A stretch of 64,000 nt of DNA from Roseovarius sp. Pro17 (GCF_035599575.1 NZ_CP141179.1:1922001-1986000); one strand, 5' to 3'. Positions 1 to 9,055 are shown, numbered from the stretch's first letter. Notes: a model not told the origin generated them from the letters alone. Numbers and translations: made by a program.

Positions 1-122
1 TCGCGCCCGTCGCGGATGAATTGGCTGATATCATCGAGAGTCACGTAATCGGACGTCTCGGTATTATAAAGACGCCTACTGGCGTAGCGTTTAATCAAGA
101 GTGGTTTCGGCTTGTCGGACAC
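1..122 (-). CDS. phaR: PHA synthesis repressor PhaR, N-terminal part (cut by window edge)
   Basis: Reading the minus strand from a GTG at 122 gives about 40 residues beginning MSDKPKPLLIKRYASRRLYN and continuing through TSDYVTLDDISQFIRDGR, the conserved N-terminal PHB/PHA accumulation regulator domain. A GGGAGG ribosome binding site lies just upstream at about 131-136. The rest of the gene is beyond base 1. In this family PhaR binds DNA and PHA granules and represses phaP and its own gene until polymer titrates it away. It lies downstream of phaP, the usual alphaproteobacterial order. Recognition rests on the highly conserved motif, so the call is firm although the gene is partial. Confidence 0.9.
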   Translation of the reverse strand, partial: MSDKPKPLLIKRYASRRLYNTETSDYVTLDDISQFIRDGR

Positions 123-178
123 TATGCGTGCCTCCCGGATAATGCAGCGGTGCAGCATAGCCTAAGCGCTGCGCGCGC

Positions 179-212
179 AAAAAGAAAGGGCGAGCCGCAT
201 GGCGGCCCGCCC
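179..212 (-). terminator. Rho-independent terminator downstream of phaP
   Basis: On the minus strand an 11-bp stem (GGGCGGGCCGC / GCGGCTCGCCC, one G-U pair) with a 3-base loop at 188-212 is followed by TTTCTTTTT at 179-187. It lies between phaP and phaR and would end phaP transcripts, so phaR probably also has its own promoter or depends on read-through. Confidence 0.75.
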
Positions 213-253
213 AATCAATGTCACATCCCTTTCAGGGAGGAGGAAGGGTGAGA

Positions 254-370
254 CTAAAGCGTTTCGCCTTTAACCTGAGGTATCAGATATAGGCGAAACG
301 CGCCCAACGCTGATATGTCCCGCGCGTTTCGCGAAAATCTGTGCTTCAGGTTTTTCGCGAAACGCTTTAG
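254..370. repeat. Double-hairpin interspersed repeat, copy A (best preserved)
   Basis: A 117-bp element bounded by a perfect 14-bp inverted repeat, CTAAAGCGTTTCGC at 254-267 and its complement at 357-370. Inside are two hairpins: 11-bp arms at 259-269/291-301 and 14-bp arms at 324-337/352-365, separated by a linker containing CCCAACGCTGATATGTC. Related copies lie at 54111-54228 and 27867-27984. It begins 6 bases after the phaP stop. It has no coding capacity and looks like a MITE- or REP-like element. Confidence 0.8.
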
Positions 371-376
371 GTCAGC

Positions 377-826
377 TTACTGCTTGACGCCTGCTTTTTT
401 GGCGGCGCTGGTCATGTCGTCGGTCGCCTTCTTGACGGCTGTGGAGGCGTCTTCCTGAAGGTCGCGACCTGCGGACATCATCAGTTCAACAGTTTCCATC
501 TGAACCTTCTTGGCGATTTCGGCGAATGCGGCCATGTTCTCGGCAGCAACTTCGGCGTTGGCGGATGCGAAATCGCTCATCGCCTTGGCGTAGTCGGCAG
601 GCTCGGTCTTGGCTTTGGTCATGTCCGACATCTTCTCAAGCGTGGTCTTGGTCCATGCGCTGGAGATTTCAGCCGACTTTTCAGCAGCGCTGAGGGCGAC
701 GCCCGACAGCTTTTCGCTAAGAGCGGCTTGGTTTTTGAAGGCATCTTCCATCGACTTGGTGTCGACCGGGAATGCGCCCATCATCTCTTTCATTGTCGCG
801 TTCATGTCTTGTGCTTTATTAGCCAT
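377..826 (-). CDS. phaP: Phasin (PHA granule-associated protein)
   Basis: A 149-residue, Ala/Lys/Glu-rich, almost wholly helical protein without signal peptide or membrane segment, typical of alphaproteobacterial phasin family proteins. Phasins coat PHA granules in the cytoplasm, control granule number and size, and are made in proportion to polymer. A strong AAAGGAG site precedes the ATG. It sits between phaC and phaR on the same strand. Expression is probably repressed by PhaR through the CTGC-N3-GCAG site at 921-931, and the transcript ends at the hairpin at 188-212. Phasins vary greatly in sequence; the call relies on both composition and locus. Confidence 0.9.
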   Translation of the reverse strand: MANKAQDMNATMKEMMGAFPVDTKSMEDAFKNQAALSEKLSGVALSAAEKSAEISSAWTKTTLEKMSDMTKAKTEPADYAKAMSDFASANAEVAAENMAAFAEIAKKVQMETVELMMSAGRDLQEDASTAVKKATDDMTSAAKKAGVKQ

Positions 827-920
827 GGTGTAGCTCCTTTACTGAGGGCGGAAGCGGTCCCGCCTGTTCTGCGTCTGCAAACAATATGCATGCTGCGCCG
901 CGGCATTTCAAGTAGTTTTT

Positions 921-931
921 CTGCACTGCAG
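921..931. promoter_or_regulatory. Putative PhaR operator upstream of phaP
   Basis: CTGCACTGCAG matches the CTGC-N3-GCAG palindrome reported for PhaR of Paracoccus denitrificans. It lies 95 bases upstream of the phaP start, in a TGC-rich stretch that also holds GCATGC at about 887-892. The site is seen directly; its use by PhaR is inferred from the family and from the matching triplet upstream of phaC. Confidence 0.7.
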
Positions 932-966
932 CATAAATCTGCCAAAGTGTTGACGTTGCGTAATTT

Positions 967-2805
967 TCAGCGTGTCGCGCGGCGCCGGACATACGTTCCG
1001 GGCGCGTCATCCAGAGCGGGATGATCCGAATCACCGGGCTCGCGGGCCGCGATCTGATCGCCCGAGCGCTCTTGTAGCCAATCCTTCCAGCGGGGCCACC
1101 AGCTACCTTCGCTAAAGGTCGCAGCCTCCATCCAGGATTCAGCATCGCCGGACCAATCACCGTTGGTGTAGTGGCCATATTTCTTTTTGCTGGGCGGATT
1201 GACGATGCCCGCGATATGGCCCGATTGTGACACGATAAAGGTGCGATCCTTGGACGGCACCTGCAGCATCCCGCGAAAGCAGTCCTTCCATGGGGCGATG
1301 TGATCCGTCTCGCAGGTGACTGCCATCAGCGGCACATCAATATCGCTCAGCTTCAGCTTGTGACCCAGCAGTTCGAACCCCTCGCCAGCAAAAGCGTTTT
1401 TCTGGCACAGCTCGCGCAGGTATTGCAGCGTCATGCGGCCCGGCAGATTCGACCCGTCGCCATTCCAATAGAGCAGATCAAAGGCTGGGGGCGCCTCGCC
1501 CAGCATGTAACTGCGGATCGCGGGCGTATAGATCAGATCGTTCGAACGCAGGAAGCTCATCGTGCGGCCCAGAATGAACGAGCGCAGGATGCCTTGCGCC
1601 TCGACCTCGGCCTCAATCCCGTCGACAAAGTCATCCTGCAGGAAGGGCGTGAATTCGCCCTGATTGTCAAAATCCGTCAACGCGGTAAAGAACGTGACCG
1701 CGTTTATCGGCGCCTCGCCACGTGCCTTGAGCAGCGACAGCGTCAGCGCCAGCGTCGTGCCTGCGATGCAATAGCCAACGACGTTGACTTTGGCCGCGTC
1801 GGTGATGCTACGCACCTCACGAATGGCGGCCAGATACCCATCCTCGATATACTCTTCGAGCCCGATATCGGCATGGCTGACATCAGGATTCACCCACGAC
1901 ACGACAAACAGGGTAAAGCCCTGCTCGGTGATCCATTTGATCAGGCTGTTCTTTTCCTTGAGGTCCAGAATGTAGAATTTGTTGATCCAAGGCGGGAATA
2001 TGATCAGCGGGATCTCATGCACCTTATCAGTCGCGGGGGCATACTGGATCAGCTCCATCATGTCGTTTCGATAGACGACCTTGCCGGGGGTGGTCGCGAT
2101 ATTCTCGCCCAAAGCAAATGCACTCTCGTCCGCGAGGCGCACGACCATCTCGCCATCGTTGGCCTCAAGGTCTGCGACGAGGTTCTCCAACCCTTTGACC
2201 AGCGATTCACCCTCGGTCGCGACGGCGCGCTCCAGCGCGTCGGGATTGGTGCCAAGGAAATTCGTGGGCGCCATCATGTCGATGATCTGACGCGAGAAAT
2301 ACTCGAGTCGCTTCTTCTCGACCGGGTCCAGATCGTCCACCTCGGCTACAGCCTTCGCCACGGCCTGTGCGTTCAGCTCGTATTGCTCGCGCACGTAGCG
2401 AAAATAGGGGTTCGTGGCCCATAGCGGATTGGCGAAACGCTTGTCGCGCGGTGCAGTCTCCTCCTCGGCCGGGGTCGGGGCACCGGTCAGCATCTGGCGC
2501 TGGGCATCCATGAAATGGCGCACCGACTCGCCCCAATAGGCGATCTGGTTCTCATACAGCTTAGAGGGGTTCTCGATTGCCTCGGACCAGTAGGACGCGG
2601 CGGCCTTGGCGAACAGATCGCGCCCCGGCGCGTTCAGCGTGGAATTGGGCGGGTTACGCGACGACAGCGCGGCAACCAATCGCTGCGAAAGGGCCTCAAC
2701 CCGCGCAAGGTTCGCACTCATACGATCCCGTGTTTCACTGGGTTCGTCGGCGCCACTGGTATTTTCGCCATGTTTTTTGCTGCTAGTTTTTTGATCCGTT
2801 GCCAT
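967..2805 (-). CDS. phaC: Class I poly(3-hydroxyalkanoate) synthase
   Basis: A 612-residue cytosolic, granule-bound enzyme that polymerises (R)-3-hydroxyacyl-CoA into PHA. It has a PhaC N-terminal domain (about residues 90-260) followed by an alpha/beta-hydrolase fold. The lipase-like box GYCIAG places the nucleophilic Cys at 346; the catalytic Asp is in CETDHIAPW and the His in SQSGHIAG. Length matches class I (about 590-630). The ATG at 2805 has only a weak ribosome site; the first ~28 residues are low-complexity and polar, so a start at Met29 is possible. It is transcribed divergently from phaZ across three CTGC-N3-GCAG sites. Confidence 0.97.
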   Translation of the reverse strand: MATDQKTSSKKHGENTSGADEPSETRDRMSANLARVEALSQRLVAALSSRNPPNSTLNAPGRDLFAKAAASYWSEAIENPSKLYENQIAYWGESVRHFMDAQRQMLTGAPTPAEEETAPRDKRFANPLWATNPYFRYVREQYELNAQAVAKAVAEVDDLDPVEKKRLEYFSRQIIDMMAPTNFLGTNPDALERAVATEGESLVKGLENLVADLEANDGEMVVRLADESAFALGENIATTPGKVVYRNDMMELIQYAPATDKVHEIPLIIFPPWINKFYILDLKEKNSLIKWITEQGFTLFVVSWVNPDVSHADIGLEEYIEDGYLAAIREVRSITDAAKVNVVGYCIAGTTLALTLSLLKARGEAPINAVTFFTALTDFDNQGEFTPFLQDDFVDGIEAEVEAQGILRSFILGRTMSFLRSNDLIYTPAIRSYMLGEAPPAFDLLYWNGDGSNLPGRMTLQYLRELCQKNAFAGEGFELLGHKLKLSDIDVPLMAVTCETDHIAPWKDCFRGMLQVPSKDRTFIVSQSGHIAGIVNPPSKKKYGHYTNGDWSGDAESWMEAATFSEGSWWPRWKDWLQERSGDQIAAREPGDSDHPALDDAPGTYVRRRATR

Positions 2806-2828
2806 TTTTACAATTTCGCCCTAGGTTT

Positions 2829-2885
2829 CTGCTATGCAGCATTGCAGGTTTCTGCTATGCAGCATTACGAATTTCTGCTATGCAG
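2829..2885. promoter_or_regulatory. Three phased PhaR-type operators in the phaC-phaZ divergent promoter
   Basis: The palindrome CTGCTATGCAG occurs at 2829-2839, 2852-2862 and 2875-2885, exactly 23 bp apart, each within a longer near-identical repeat TTTCTGCTATGCAGCATT. The sequence fits the published PhaR consensus CTGC-N3-GCAG. The array lies just upstream of phaC and in the shared upstream region of phaZ, so one regulator could control both directions. Binding is inferred. Confidence 0.8.
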
Positions 2886-2962
2886 CATTGCATATTGCCG
2901 TTGAAGTGACGCTAGTATGCGCCACATAACTTGATAGGGTCCACCGCCCTGAAGGAGTCCCG

Positions 2963-4255
2963 ATGCGCTATATGGCCACCTACGATATGATGGAAACATT
3001 GCGCAACGCCAATCAATGGCTCGGGGCCACGGCCCTCTCCATGGCATCCTACCCTGCTTTCAGCATGACGCCAAACCCTGCCTTTCAGTGGATAGCCGCA
3101 TGGGGCGAAGTGACCGAACGTACATTCGATCGCATGGTGACCAAGCCTGATTGGGGGATTCGCACCTTCACGTGCGAGGACGGCAAGGACCATCTGGTCA
3201 GCATCGACACCGTCGTCGAAAAGCCGTTCGGCAACCTCGTGCACTTCAACGTGCCCGGTCGCCGCAATATGAAGCGCAAAATCTTGCTGATCGCGCCCAT
3301 GTCAGGCCACTACGCAACCCTGCTGCGCTCGACCGTCAAGAGCCTGCTGGTTGATTGCGAAGTCTACATCACCGACTGGCACAACGCCCGTGACATCCCT
3401 GTCAGCGCCGGCAAATTCGACGTCGAGGATTACACCCTCTACCTAGCTGAATTCATGCGCGAAATGGGCCCGGATACCCATGTCATCGCTGTCTGCCAAC
3501 CGGTGCCGCTGGCGCTGGCCGCGACCGCATGGCTGGCCGAGGAAGACCCCAAGGCGCAGCCCAGCTCACTGACGCTGATCGGCGGACCGGTCAATCCTGA
3601 CGCCGCCCCGACCGACGTGACCGATTTCGGGCGCCGCGTAACGATGGGCCAGTTGGAACAGACCATGGTGCAGCGCGTCGGCTTTAAGTACTCGGGCGTG
3701 GGCCGCATGGTCTATCCGGGCCTTTTGCAGCTGGCCTCATTCATCTCGATGAACAACGACAAGCACGCCAAGGCGTTTTCCGACCAGATCGCGCGCGTTG
3801 CGCGCGGTGAGTCCGGTGATCACGACAAGCATAACCGTTTTTACGACGAATATCTCGCCGTTATGGACATGCCCGCCGAATTCTACCTCTCAACGGTCGA
3901 GCGGATCTTTAAGGGGCTGGAGGTCGCCAAGAACGAATTCACCATTAACGACCGCGCTGTCGATATCGGCAAGATAACCGACGTGGCTGTCATGACGGTC
4001 GAGGGCGGCAAGGACGACATCTCGGCCCCTGGTCAGTGCGTCGCGGCGCTGGATCTGTGTACCGGCCTGCCGGACGGCAAAAAAGTCAGCCACCTAGAGC
4101 CGGATGCAGGCCATTACGGCATTTTCGCGGGCAGCAGCTGGCGCAACAATATCCGGCCTTTGGTGATGAACTTTATTGATGCCAACAGCAGCAAAAAGGG
4201 CAGTGTATCTGCCAAATCCCCAACCAAGGCGGCAAATAAAAACGCTGCAGCCTGA
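2963..4255 (+). CDS. phaZ: Intracellular PHA/PHB depolymerase
   Basis: A 430-residue cytoplasmic depolymerase that mobilises storage polymer. It carries the Cys-type lipase box AVCQP (Cys178) and a C-terminal region with the candidate Asp in GGKDDISAP and His in DAGHYGIF, the Cys-Asp-His triad of Ralstonia PhaZa1-type enzymes; the N-terminus with a hydrophobic MASYPAFSM patch is also typical. A GAAGGAG site precedes the ATG at 2963; a second in-frame ATG lies nine bases further on. A low-complexity Ser/Lys/Ala tail ends the protein. Divergent from phaC, with which it probably shares PhaR control. Confidence 0.95.
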   Translation: MRYMATYDMMETLRNANQWLGATALSMASYPAFSMTPNPAFQWIAAWGEVTERTFDRMVTKPDWGIRTFTCEDGKDHLVSIDTVVEKPFGNLVHFNVPGRRNMKRKILLIAPMSGHYATLLRSTVKSLLVDCEVYITDWHNARDIPVSAGKFDVEDYTLYLAEFMREMGPDTHVIAVCQPVPLALAATAWLAEEDPKAQPSSLTLIGGPVNPDAAPTDVTDFGRRVTMGQLEQTMVQRVGFKYSGVGRMVYPGLLQLASFISMNNDKHAKAFSDQIARVARGESGDHDKHNRFYDEYLAVMDMPAEFYLSTVERIFKGLEVAKNEFTINDRAVDIGKITDVAVMTVEGGKDDISAPGQCVAALDLCTGLPDGKKVSHLEPDAGHYGIFAGSSWRNNIRPLVMNFIDANSSKKGSVSAKSPTKAANKNAAA

Positions 4256-4273
4256 GTGATTTAGCCGCTGGTC

Positions 4274-4984
4274 TTAACGTAAGATCAACGGCTGTTTCAT
4301 CCACGTCATCAGCGCATCCGTTGTCGCATCGGGCTGCTCCAGTGTGGGCAGCCGCCCGGCGCCCTCAATCACGCTGAGCTCCGCATAGGGAATCAGATCG
4401 GCTAGGAACTTGTGCCGCTTGACCGCAGCACTGCCGTCCTGCCCCCCGCACAGGACCAGCGCCGGCATCTTAATCTTGCGCAAGACGGCCTGATAGTCGC
4501 GCCGCCGCTGTATCGCGCGGGCCTGCCGCACGATCGCATCACTCCCCAAATGCTCGGCCATATCCTGCACCAGCGCTATCACCTCGCCGCGCTGCGGGCC
4601 CGGGGCCAACGCGTCGAACGGCAGGATACCTTCGGCAAACGCAGCCAAATTCCCTGCCCGCGCCTTCATAATAATCGGCTCAAGATCGGCTGCCGATTGC
4701 GGCGTCTCGGCGAAGGCGCTCGCGCACATCAGCGCGATGCGCGTGACGCGGTCGGGCGCACGGCGCACGATCTCCATCGCGGCGCTCGCGCCCAGTGCCA
4801 GTCCAGCCAGAGCAAAGCGGCGCGGCAGAACGTCCAGCAGGTTCGATGCGATCTCTTCGATCCGGTCGCCGCCGGTGATGGGCGCAACCGTGATTGCATG
4901 ATCCTTGCTGAACGCCGCCAGTTGCGGGCCGAACACGCGTGCATCGCACATGATATCGGGCAATAGAACGAGGGGCTCGTTCAT
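4274..4984 (-). CDS. Alpha/beta-hydrolase fold protein lacking the catalytic Ser and His (probable pseudoenzyme)
   Basis: With the start at 4984 (AAAGGA eight bases upstream) the protein has 236 residues and begins MNEPLVLLPDIMCDARVF. It aligns along its length to the alpha/beta-hydrolase fold. The nucleophile elbow, normally G-x-S-x-G, reads GLALGA, with Ala in place of Ser. The late motif, usually GAGHLPTLEQP, reads GAGRLPTLEQP, with Arg replacing His; an Asp remains in CGGQDGS. Both changes are unambiguous in the DNA. The reading frame is intact, so it may serve as a binding or scaffold protein rather than a hydrolase. Last gene of the 6717-to-4274 cluster, convergent with phaZ. Confidence 0.8.
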   Translation of the reverse strand: MNEPLVLLPDIMCDARVFGPQLAAFSKDHAITVAPITGGDRIEEIASNLLDVLPRRFALAGLALGASAAMEIVRRAPDRVTRIALMCASAFAETPQSAADLEPIIMKARAGNLAAFAEGILPFDALAPGPQRGEVIALVQDMAEHLGSDAIVRQARAIQRRRDYQAVLRKIKMPALVLCGGQDGSAAVKRHKFLADLIPYAELSVIEGAGRLPTLEQPDATTDALMTWMKQPLILR

Positions 4985-5083
4985 GCGGAGCGTCCTTTCA
5001 GCAGTGAGAGGCTGGGGTAGCAGGGTCGGCCCCTGCGCGCACCTTGGCACAGCGCGCGCGCGCGTCAACCGGGGCTTTGACGC

Positions 5084-5716
5084 TCAGGGATGGGCAATGC
5101 CGCGAAAGGGCGGGAAATCAGCATAGCGCGCGCGCCGCTCTGTCGCTGTTTCGCTCGATTTGGCCCCGGCGCGCAGCAGCAGCCCCTTGGGGGCAATATA
5201 GCTGGAGATCGTGCGCAACGGCTTCACCCGATAAGTTAGGTTCATCGCACAAAGCTTTGGAAAGAAATATATTTCAGAGTATTCCAAGTAGTCATGTAGC
5301 CACCACGCCAGATCGCGCCAATCGCGCCCTTCCTCGTATCGGTCGGCGAACCATGGGATCACCAGCGACGTGCAAGCGCCGCGCTGATCGCCCTCACGCA
5401 TGTCCCAAACATGCGAGCCGCTGTTGGCATCATTTCGCGCACAGTTCAGCCCGTTCTCATTCCCGAACCGATTGAGCGCCGCGCAGCGATAGCCCGAGCG
5501 GATGGCAATGCGTCCAAACGTCTCTTGCAGCGGGTCCAACAACGTCTCGCAAAGGGCGCGACCCATTTCGATCGCCTTGTCGGGGTTGTCCGGGATGTTG
5601 GGGATGCCGTAGAGATTGCCGATCTCGGACTGCAGGAAGTCGCGCATGTAAAAATGCTGGCTCAGTCGAACGCGCCCCAGATCCTCCAGCCCACGCATCG
5701 AGCGGGGGCGCCGCAT
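5084..5716 (-). CDS. Conserved hypothetical protein, peptidase M15-like
   Basis: 210 residues from an ATG that overlaps the TGA of the upstream hydrolase gene (TGATG), indicating translational coupling. There is no signal peptide. The middle reads IRSGYRC..N followed by an SGSHVWDM segment, which resembles the S-G-Y-R...S-x-H...D pattern of M15A D-Ala-D-Ala carboxypeptidases and related phage proteins, but the region after the His is not the canonical GxAxD. I treat the fold as likely and the activity as unknown. It has conserved Trp/Tyr-rich segments (DLAWWLHDYLEYSEIYFFP). Confidence 0.6.
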   Translation of the reverse strand: MRRPRSMRGLEDLGRVRLSQHFYMRDFLQSEIGNLYGIPNIPDNPDKAIEMGRALCETLLDPLQETFGRIAIRSGYRCAALNRFGNENGLNCARNDANSGSHVWDMREGDQRGACTSLVIPWFADRYEEGRDWRDLAWWLHDYLEYSEIYFFPKLCAMNLTYRVKPLRTISSYIAPKGLLLRAGAKSSETATERRARYADFPPFRGIAHP

Positions 5717-6489
5717 CAGCCCGCGATCCGCGCCGTGACCTCGTCCAACGTCGCCTCGATCAGCTCCAGACAATTGCCGTCCGAGAAGCGGTGATCGGCC
5801 CCATCCACCAGCGTCAACCGAATATCCGGCCCACTGGCATGGTCCAACAGCGCCAGTGCAACCGACATATTCACGTCCTTGTCCGCCGTTCCCTGCAGGA
5901 ATCGAACAGGAAAAGGCAATTCCAGCGGATCGCGCAGAACGAGGTTTTGGCGCCCATCTTCGATCAGATGGCGCGTGATCGTGTAGGGCGCGTCATAATC
6001 GCTGGGCATAAAGATGCGGCCCTCCCGCATCAGCTTGGCGCGCTGGATGTCATTCATCCCGGCCCACATGCTGTCCTCGGTAAAATCAGGCGCGGCGGCG
6101 ATGGTGACGAGGCCGGCTACCCGCTCTGGCATCATGCGCGCGATCAGCAGTGCGATCCAGCCGCCCATGGAAGAGCCAACTAGAATCTGCGGCCCCACCG
6201 CCAGTGCCTCAATCACCGCCACCGCGTCGGCGGCCCAATCCGAGATGCACCCTTCTTCAAACACGCCGCTGGACGCACCATGCCCGCTATAGTCCATCCG
6301 CAGAAAGGCCTGCCCCCGCACCTTCGCTGCGCGCTCCAGATACACGGCTTTAGTGCCCTGCATGTCGGATATGAACCCGCCGAGGAACACGATGCCTGGC
6401 ACGTTTTCCGGACCCGCACCGTCGCTACGGTGATAGGCGATGCGCCGTCCTGCCGCGGTGTCCAGATAACTGGCTTCGGCGTCCGTCAT
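5716..6489 (-). CDS. Alpha/beta-hydrolase (serine hydrolase)
   Basis: A 257-residue cytosolic hydrolase with an intact apparent triad: Ser in GSSMGGW, Asp in GTADKDV and His in GADHRFSD. The oxyanion-region motif FLGGFISDMQGTKA and the DYSGHGAS stretch resemble the ABHD10/thioesterase-like branch; substrate unknown. It begins 6 bases after the stop of the upstream 73-residue gene and overlaps the next gene by TGATG, so all are co-transcribed. Confidence 0.8.
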   Translation of the reverse strand: MTDAEASYLDTAAGRRIAYHRSDGAGPENVPGIVFLGGFISDMQGTKAVYLERAAKVRGQAFLRMDYSGHGASSGVFEEGCISDWAADAVAVIEALAVGPQILVGSSMGGWIALLIARMMPERVAGLVTIAAAPDFTEDSMWAGMNDIQRAKLMREGRIFMPSDYDAPYTITRHLIEDGRQNLVLRDPLELPFPVRFLQGTADKDVNMSVALALLDHASGPDIRLTLVDGADHRFSDGNCLELIEATLDEVTARIAG

Positions 6490-6495
6490 ATCTGC

Positions 6496-6717
6496 TTAGC
6501 CGCTGACATAGGGCGTCTTGCGCGGGCGAAAGAACACCTTTTGATTGTGCAGCCGCCCCAGCAGATCGTCGATCTCGCGCACTGTGCGCCCGGCAATGGC
6601 TGCGTCACTTTCGGGGCCGCCGGGCATTCCGAGGCGATGTTTGGCGTGGCGCAGCGCATCTTCGATCAGTTCCATATCGCCGATACCGATCTCGATGTTG
6701 GGGTTGTGTTGAGTCAT
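6496..6717 (-). CDS. Small conserved hypothetical protein
   Basis: A 73-residue soluble protein with no recognised domain, beginning MTQHNPNIEIGIGDMELIED and ending in a basic KTPYVSG tail. A GAAAGGAG site precedes the ATG. It is first in the minus-strand cluster with two alpha/beta-hydrolases and the M15-like protein and is divergent from thrS. Codon use matches its neighbours, which supports a real gene; function unknown. Confidence 0.7.
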   Translation of the reverse strand: MTQHNPNIEIGIGDMELIEDALRHAKHRLGMPGGPESDAAIAGRTVREIDDLLGRLHNQKVFFRPRKTPYVSG

Positions 6718-6892
6718 GGCGCGCTCCTTTCAGGGAAAGTTCCCTACCAGTCTATCCGCCCGATGTGCCTTGTGCCAACGGGAATTCCGGCGCCCCCTGC
6801 CCGCTTGACACGCCGCCGGGGCGGCGGCACAAGGGCCACTCACCCGCAACCGGGCGCACATGTAGGCGCCAAACCGACGAGGAGCGCCCCAG

Positions 6893-8839
6893 ATGGCCCA
6901 AATCTCCCTGACATTTCCCGACGGCAACGCACGCGACTTTGACGCAGGCATCACACCCGGAGAGGTCGCCGCAGACATCTCAAAATCCCTTGGGAAAAAG
7001 GCGATTTCTGCCACGATCGACGATCAACACTGGGATCTGCAATGGCCGATTCAGCAGGACGCTGCCATCGCCATTCACACCATGCAGGACGAGGTGCAAG
7101 CCAATGAGCTGTTGCGCCACGACCTCGCCCACGTCATGGCCCGCGCGGTGCAGGAGATCTGGCCCGATGTTAAGGTCACAATCGGCCCGGTGATCGAAAA
7201 CGGCTGGTATTACGACTTCGACCGCGCCGAGCCTTTCACGCCCGAAGATCTCGGCCTGATCGAGAAAAAGATGCGCGATATCATCAATAAGCGCGATCCT
7301 GTCCGCACCGAGGTGTGGGACCGTCCCCGCGCGATCAAGCATTATGAGGACGCGGGCGAGCCCTTTAAGGTCGAGCTGATCGCCTCCATCCCCGGTGATG
7401 AACCCTTGCGCATGTATTGGCATGGCGAGTGGCAGGATCTCTGCCGTGGTCCGCATCTGCAAAACACCGGCCAACTGCCCGCCGATGCGTTCAAGCTGAT
7501 GAGCGTCGCAGGTGCTTATTGGCGCGGCGACAGCAATCGCGAGATGCTGCAACGCATCTACGGCGTAGCGTTCTCCAGCAAGGAGAAGCTGAAGGCGCAT
7601 CTGCACATGCTGGAGGAGGCCGCGAAACGCGACCACCGCAAGCTGGGTCGCGAGATGAACCTGTTCCACATGCAGGAAGAGGCTCCCGGTCAGGTGTTTT
7701 GGCACCCGAATGGCTGGACGATCTACACCGAATTGCAGGACTATATGCGCCGCAAGCAGCGCGCGGGTGGCTATCAAGAGATCAACACGCCCCAAGTTGT
7801 CGACCGCAAACTGTGGGAGGCATCGGGTCACTGGGACAAATATCAGGACCACATGTTCATCGTCGAAGTCGAAGAGGAACACGCCCGCGAAAAGGCTGTG
7901 AACGCCCTCAAACCGATGAACTGCCCCTGCCACGTTCAGGTGTTCAATCAGGGTCTGAAATCCTATCGCGACCTGCCCTTGCGGCTGGCCGAATTCGGCT
8001 CCTGCTCGCGCTACGAACCGTCGGGCGCGCTGCACGGCATCATGCGCGTGCGCGGGTTCACGCAGGACGATGCGCATATTTTCTGCACCGAAGATCAGAT
8101 TGAGGCGGAATGTGCGAAGTTCATCAACTTCCTTGCTGATATCTACGCCGATCTTGGCTTTGAGCAGTTCGAGATCAAGTTTGCCACGCGGCCCGAAAAC
8201 CGCGTCGGCAGCGACGAGTCGTGGGACCATGTCGAAGGCGCGCTGGACGCCGCGATCAAGGCGACAGGGCGCGATTTCACGCTGGAGCCGGGCGATGGCG
8301 CATTCTACGGCCCCAAGCTGGACTTCTACCTGACCGACGCGATTGGGCGCACATGGCAATGCGGCACGTTCCAAGTCGATCCCAACCTGCCCGAGCGTCT
8401 GGGTGCGACCTATATCGCCGCCGATGGCAGCAAACAGCGCCCCTACATGCTGCACCGCGCGACGCTGGGCAGCTTTGAGCGTTTCATCGGTATCCTGATT
8501 GAGGAACACGCCGGCAAGCTGCCCTTCTGGCTGGCGCCGCGTCAGGTGGTCGTCGCCTCAATCGTGTCCGAGGCCGACGAATATGTGCAGGAAGTGGTCG
8601 CGGCCCTCACTGCGGCAGGCGTGCGCGCCGAGGCGGATGTGCGCAACGAAAAGATCAACTACAAGGTGCGCGAACATTCGGTTGGCAAGGTGCCTGTCAT
8701 CCTCGCGTGTGGGCACCGCGAGGTCGAGGATCGCACCGTTTCAGTCCGCCGTCTCGGCGAAAAGCAGACCAGCGTCGAGACGCTGCAGGATGCCCTCAGC
8801 ACGCTGGCGCACGAGGCGACAGCCCCAGATCTGCTGTAA
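6893..8839 (+). CDS. thrS: Threonyl-tRNA synthetase
   Basis: A 648-residue class II synthetase that charges tRNA-Thr. Domains in order: TGS (about 1-60), second additional/editing domain with HDLAHV and CRGPHL zinc-site motifs (about 70-220), catalytic core with the zinc Cys in MNCPCHVQ and motif 2 around SRYEPSGAL, motif 3 in [11 protein letters not shown], and an anticodon-binding domain after about 540. Length is standard. GAGGAG lies upstream of the ATG. Expressed alone; a long hairpin follows at 8855-8896. Confidence 0.98.
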   Translation: MAQISLTFPDGNARDFDAGITPGEVAADISKSLGKKAISATIDDQHWDLQWPIQQDAAIAIHTMQDEVQANELLRHDLAHVMARAVQEIWPDVKVTIGPVIENGWYYDFDRAEPFTPEDLGLIEKKMRDIINKRDPVRTEVWDRPRAIKHYEDAGEPFKVELIASIPGDEPLRMYWHGEWQDLCRGPHLQNTGQLPADAFKLMSVAGAYWRGDSNREMLQRIYGVAFSSKEKLKAHLHMLEEAAKRDHRKLGREMNLFHMQEEAPGQVFWHPNGWTIYTELQDYMRRKQRAGGYQEINTPQVVDRKLWEASGHWDKYQDHMFIVEVEEEHAREKAVNALKPMNCPCHVQVFNQGLKSYRDLPLRLAEFGSCSRYEPSGALHGIMRVRGFTQDDAHIFCTEDQIEAECAKFINFLADIYADLGFEQFEIKFATRPENRVGSDESWDHVEGALDAAIKATGRDFTLEPGDGAFYGPKLDFYLTDAIGRTWQCGTFQVDPNLPERLGATYIAADGSKQRPYMLHRATLGSFERFIGILIEEHAGKLPFWLAPRQVVVASIVSEADEYVQEVVAALTAAGVRAEADVRNEKINYKVREHSVGKVPVILACGHREVEDRTVSVRRLGEKQTSVETLQDALSTLAHEATAPDLL

Positions 8840-8854
8840 CAAACTGGCCAGAAC

Positions 8855-8896
8855 GCGCGGCAGAGCGGCGGAAATACGCCACATTTTCTGCCGCGC
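8855..8896 (+). terminator. Possible hairpin terminator after thrS
   Basis: Ten-base perfect arms, GCGCGGCAGA and TCTGCCGCGC, enclose 22 bases and are followed by CCACAATTTTCC. The T-tract is imperfect and the loop long, so termination is only plausible. The region from here to 9055 otherwise holds the presumed promoter of the bufferin operon; I could not identify a reliable sigma-factor motif. Confidence 0.4.
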
Positions 8897-9055
8897 GCCC
8901 ACAATTTTCCTTTAAATTCAGTGTAAAGTTCTGACGCGCATCTGACAGATGCGTGTATGGCGCAACCGTGACTGGCGCGATACGCGATACTCTTTCTATG
9001 CTGAACCATCGCAAATTAGAGCGATAGACAAAAAAATTTAACGGGAGAAAACAAT

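Noticed and set aside
21..251. Plus-strand frame of 76 codons at the left edge
   Set aside because: The minus strand of 1-122 encodes the unmistakable N-terminus of PhaR and 188-212 is a terminator; the plus frame is an antisense shadow.
1300..2424. Long plus-strand frame antisense to phaC
   Set aside because: High-GC coding DNA commonly leaves such frames open; the minus-strand PHA synthase is fully conserved there.
2829..2885. Three regularly spaced repeats considered as a CRISPR array
   Set aside because: The period is 23 bp with near-identical spacers and the sites match a PhaR operator in a promoter; no cas genes are nearby.
6980..8509. 509-codon minus-strand frame antisense to thrS
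   Set aside because: No recognisable protein features; thrS explains the codon pattern.
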